60,000 nucleotides of DNA from Strigamia acuminata. Lineage: Eukaryota; Arthropoda; Chilopoda; Geophilomorpha; Linotaeniidae. Below the pieces are notes generated by a model, which had not been told where the DNA came from, did no database searches, and worked only from the letters and a program-made list of their open reading frames with translations. Numbering within the stretch: the stretch's first letter is position 1; every line of letters begins with the position of its first letter. The stretch is taken from NCBI GenBank assembly GCA_949358305.1, contig OX442314.1, positions 62,073,369 to 62,133,368 of the forward strand. The letters run 5' to 3'. A program made the position numbers and the translations under genes. Below, one piece after another: positions 58,111 through 60,000 of the stretch.

Positions 58111-59451
58111 GGCTTCAGTGTGGATAAGCCAGTGAAATTGTCACAATTCAACTTGGATAATCTTCAGGATTTACAAAATTTGCAGTCACCTGAACCAAAT
58201 TTGAAAAATATCACCACTAGAAGAAGTAAAAACGCTAAATCCGAATCTGACACTGAACCTCAGAAGGAAGATAAAGAAGTCCGATCTCAACCTCAATCAA
58301 TATTACAGAAATTGGATTTTGCTACTCCAGCAATAAAATTAATTCCACAAAAAGGTTTAGAAGAAATAATAAAGACATTTACACCAGTAAAAACTAAACC
58401 AGTTCCAACCTCAATTGAACCAAATTTTCCAAAAATGACATCATCACAGACTCCAACGGACGTATTGACCGACTTATTGAAGAGTTTGGTAGTGCAGAAG
58501 CGACCTGTTGTCACTTATGATACAGAAAAGGGCAACATCGACCAATGGCTTGTGGCATATGAAGCTACAATAGGAACAGATGATGAGAGGGTAAAACATC
58601 TAGCATTAGCCTTAAAGACTGATGGATTGGCATGGTTTGTGGAGCAACTAAAGAAGAATCCGACATGGAAATGGACGGATTGGAAACCACAGATCGAGAA
58701 AAAATTTAGAAGAAGCCAAGAAAATGTTTACAACACTCTCCACTTCATGAAACACAAAGAGGGTACAGCAGATGCCTTCATGAAGAAAGTCTTGGCCGAA
58801 TGTGCGTTTATTCTACCAGAGATGACTGAAACTCAGAAAATAAATTATGTTTACCAAGGTTTGAAGCCTGCAATGCAGAAGATGATGATAACAGTATTTC
58901 CATCGACGTTAGAAGAAATGGAACAGAGACTTAAATTGTATGAAAGTCACAAAACAGAAGAACCAGCGGATCTACTGCTCACAATGTTCAAAAAAGTTGT
59001 AGATGAAAAGGTGAACCCTACGACAACAGGTATACTGTCTGGAACAGGGGGATCCCCAGTAAGCTACGCCGAGTTATTAGCTGAAAATATCAAATTAAAA
59101 CAGCAAAAGCTCGTAAGTGAGTCAGTAGAGCCACAACAATTGGTTCCATTATTCATACAAGGCGAGTGGTATATTCCAGCATCGCAGCGCGGACAGAACT
59201 TTAGAGGTAGATACAACAGAGGTAGACAGCGGTCAAATAGCAGTCCGACAACAACGCGTTCATGTGGATGTTGGCATCGTTATGGTTGTGAACATAACAC
59301 ATCAGCGCCACAGGAGCAACAATCTCAAGAAAATAGAGGGAACCCAAACAACAGAAGGTGGTTTAAGAAGAAAAGGACACAAGGGGGCGGTAAAACGAAC
59401 CCTAATCCTAAGCAGAACCCACAACAAGGTCAACAAGAAGAGGAAAACTAG
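58111..59451 (+). CDS. gag: Gypsy Z Gag without a 5' ATG
   Basis: The frame is open from just after a TAA at 58108-58110 to TAG at 59449-59451, but the first ATG is at 58435, about 105 codons in. Translation may start there, or a spliced leader or non-AUG codon may be used; the sequence does not decide. The capsid-like region shows GNIDQWLVAYEATIG, ALKTDGLAWF, WTDWKPQIEKKF and a YQGLKPAMQKMM segment, in line with the retrotransposon Gag family. The C-terminus is Arg/Gln/Asn-rich. Instead of a CCHC knuckle it has CGCWHRYGCEH, an odd Cys/His cluster. The next frame (-1) is open across the stop. Confidence 0.82.
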   Translation, partial: GFSVDKPVKLSQFNLDNLQDLQNLQSPEPNLKNITTRRSKNAKSESDTEPQKEDKEVRSQPQSILQKLDFATPAIKLIPQKGLEEIIKTFTPVKTKPVPTSIEPNFPKMTSSQTPTDVLTDLLKSLVVQKRPVVTYDTEKGNIDQWLVAYEATIGTDDERVKHLALALKTDGLAWFVEQLKKNPTWKWTDWKPQIEKKFRRSQENVYNTLHFMKHKEGTADAFMKKVLAECAFILPEMTETQKINYVYQGLKPAMQKMMITVFPSTLEEMEQRLKLYESHKTEEPADLLLTMFKKVVDEKVNPTTTGILSGTGGSPVSYAELLAENIKLKQQKLVSESVEPQQLVPLFIQGEWYIPASQRGQNFRGRYNRGRQRSNSSPTTTRSCGCWHRYGCEHNTSAPQEQQSQENRGNPNNRRWFKKKRTQGGGKTNPNPKQNPQQGQQEEEN

Positions 59452-60000
59452 TGGGTCGGCCACAAAGAAGATGTCACCATCAACAAGGAAGATGTTGTCA
59501 TCCAAAGAAGAAAAGAAAAAGTAGAAAAGAAAAGATAATCGTAGTCGAAATGAACATTTCAGAATCTCTATTGGAAATTCCAGTAATAGTGAACAACATG
59601 GAAGTCAAGGCAGTTATGGACACTGGAGGAAAACGCAACGTTATCAGCGAAGAGCTTGCTGAAGCTTTACAGTTGAAGTACCCGCCAAGCCCAAATATAC
59701 GATTACAAGGGGTAAGCGGAGAACTTGTGACTCCAATAGGAAAAACCAAGATGAACATTACAATTGGTGAATTAACATACAGGATTGAGGTCCTGATTGT
59801 TAAAGGATTTCATTATGAATTACTGCTAAGTGACCCATTCATGCTGTTCGCGAAGTGCGTGTTAGACTACGACAAACAAAAAATCTTTGTGGGCCGAACT
59901 AGTGGAAAGGAAGTGTCATTTCCAATGAATAAAACTTTTGTTGATCAGAATTATGTTGCGAGGGTAATGAAGAACATCACAATTCCACCAATGCATGAGT
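59448..60000 (+). CDS. pol: Gypsy Z Pol, protease start (cut by window end)
   Basis: Frame at -1 to gag, open from the gag stop through the end of the window; the first ATG is at 59550. The start of an aspartic protease is visible: VMDTGGKRNVISEELAEAL, with the catalytic Asp-Thr-Gly at about 59616-59627, then the flap-like stretch (IRLQGVSGE) and the ELLLSDPFM segment, corresponding to the second conserved protease block. Entry is likely by -1 frameshift near GAA AAC TAG; the heptamer G GAA AAC is not a classical one. RT and later domains lie outside. Confidence 0.85.

Larger units (their letters stand above)
57085..60000 (+). mobile_element. Gypsy Z: Ty3/Gypsy element, 5' part only
   Basis: 5' LTR, tRNA-Ala-type PBS, leader, gag and the protease start of pol are in view; the window ends inside pol. 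LTR ends TGTTACG...CGTAACA are exact inverted repeats. It appears to sit within the LTR at 55955-57084. Confidence 0.82.

Noticed and set aside
59264-59524. Separate 86-codon plus-strand frame across the Gypsy Z gag end
   Set aside because: Lys/Arg-rich +1-frame shadow of gag. The -1 frame, not this one, continues into the protease.

Overview
The window is TE-dominated nuclear DNA from an animal, most likely an invertebrate. I find no ordinary host gene, rRNA or tRNA gene. Evidence for a eukaryote is the set of LTR retrotransposons (Ty3/Gypsy and Ty1/Copia), a DIRS-type tyrosine-recombinase retrotransposon, a hAT-type MITE, foldback DNA, a large minisatellite, consensus spliceosomal splice sites inside elements, and primer-binding sites matching eukaryotic tRNAs (Pro, Gln, Ala, initiator Met). 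I cannot fix the clade.

Layout. 1-4022 is copy A of a duplicated segment. It holds an AT-rich foldback (about 130-640) and a large foldback structure (1345-3775) whose arms are arrays of a 56-bp unit in opposite orientation. 4023-12204 is single-copy, gene-free DNA filled with a small hairpin repeat family, ATGGCC-type simple repeats, a solo LTR (7191-7820, TSD TTAT) and a hAT MITE (11205-11596, 8-bp TSD). Copy B of the segment (12205-13297 plus 32266-35093) is split by a giant Gypsy element, Gypsy A (13298-32261). Gypsy A has apparently identical 1020-bp LTRs and TSD AAGT, and copy A preserves its empty site. Gypsy A encodes Gag with an SR/RE-rich region, Pol, and a third ORF that appears to be spliced and nuclear-targeted. 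Its pol is interrupted by a 5.46-kb DIRS element (21137-26595, minus strand) with classic ITR and ICR architecture and two predicted small introns. The pol frame resumes after the DIRS.

At 35093 copy B abuts a second Gypsy element, Gypsy B, on the minus strand (35094-43236). It is truncated inside the integrase region but keeps gag, an A AAA AAC frameshift site, a tRNA-Gln PBS and a long 5' LTR. After a Copia-integrase fossil comes a 41-bp minisatellite (44182-45255 and 50247-55954) with higher-order periodicity. A complete minus-strand Copia element (45256-50246, TSD AAATA, 1400-aa polyprotein) is inserted into it. The array ends at a Gypsy-B-related LTR (55955-57084) that seems to be interrupted by a fourth element, Gypsy Z (57085 onward: LTR, tRNA-Ala PBS, gag, start of pol), which runs off the window.

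Order of events read from the nesting: the segment was duplicated; Gypsy A entered copy B; DIRS entered Gypsy A. Independently, the minisatellite grew and Copia entered it. Intact frames and near-identical repeats indicate recent activity of Gypsy A, DIRS and Copia.
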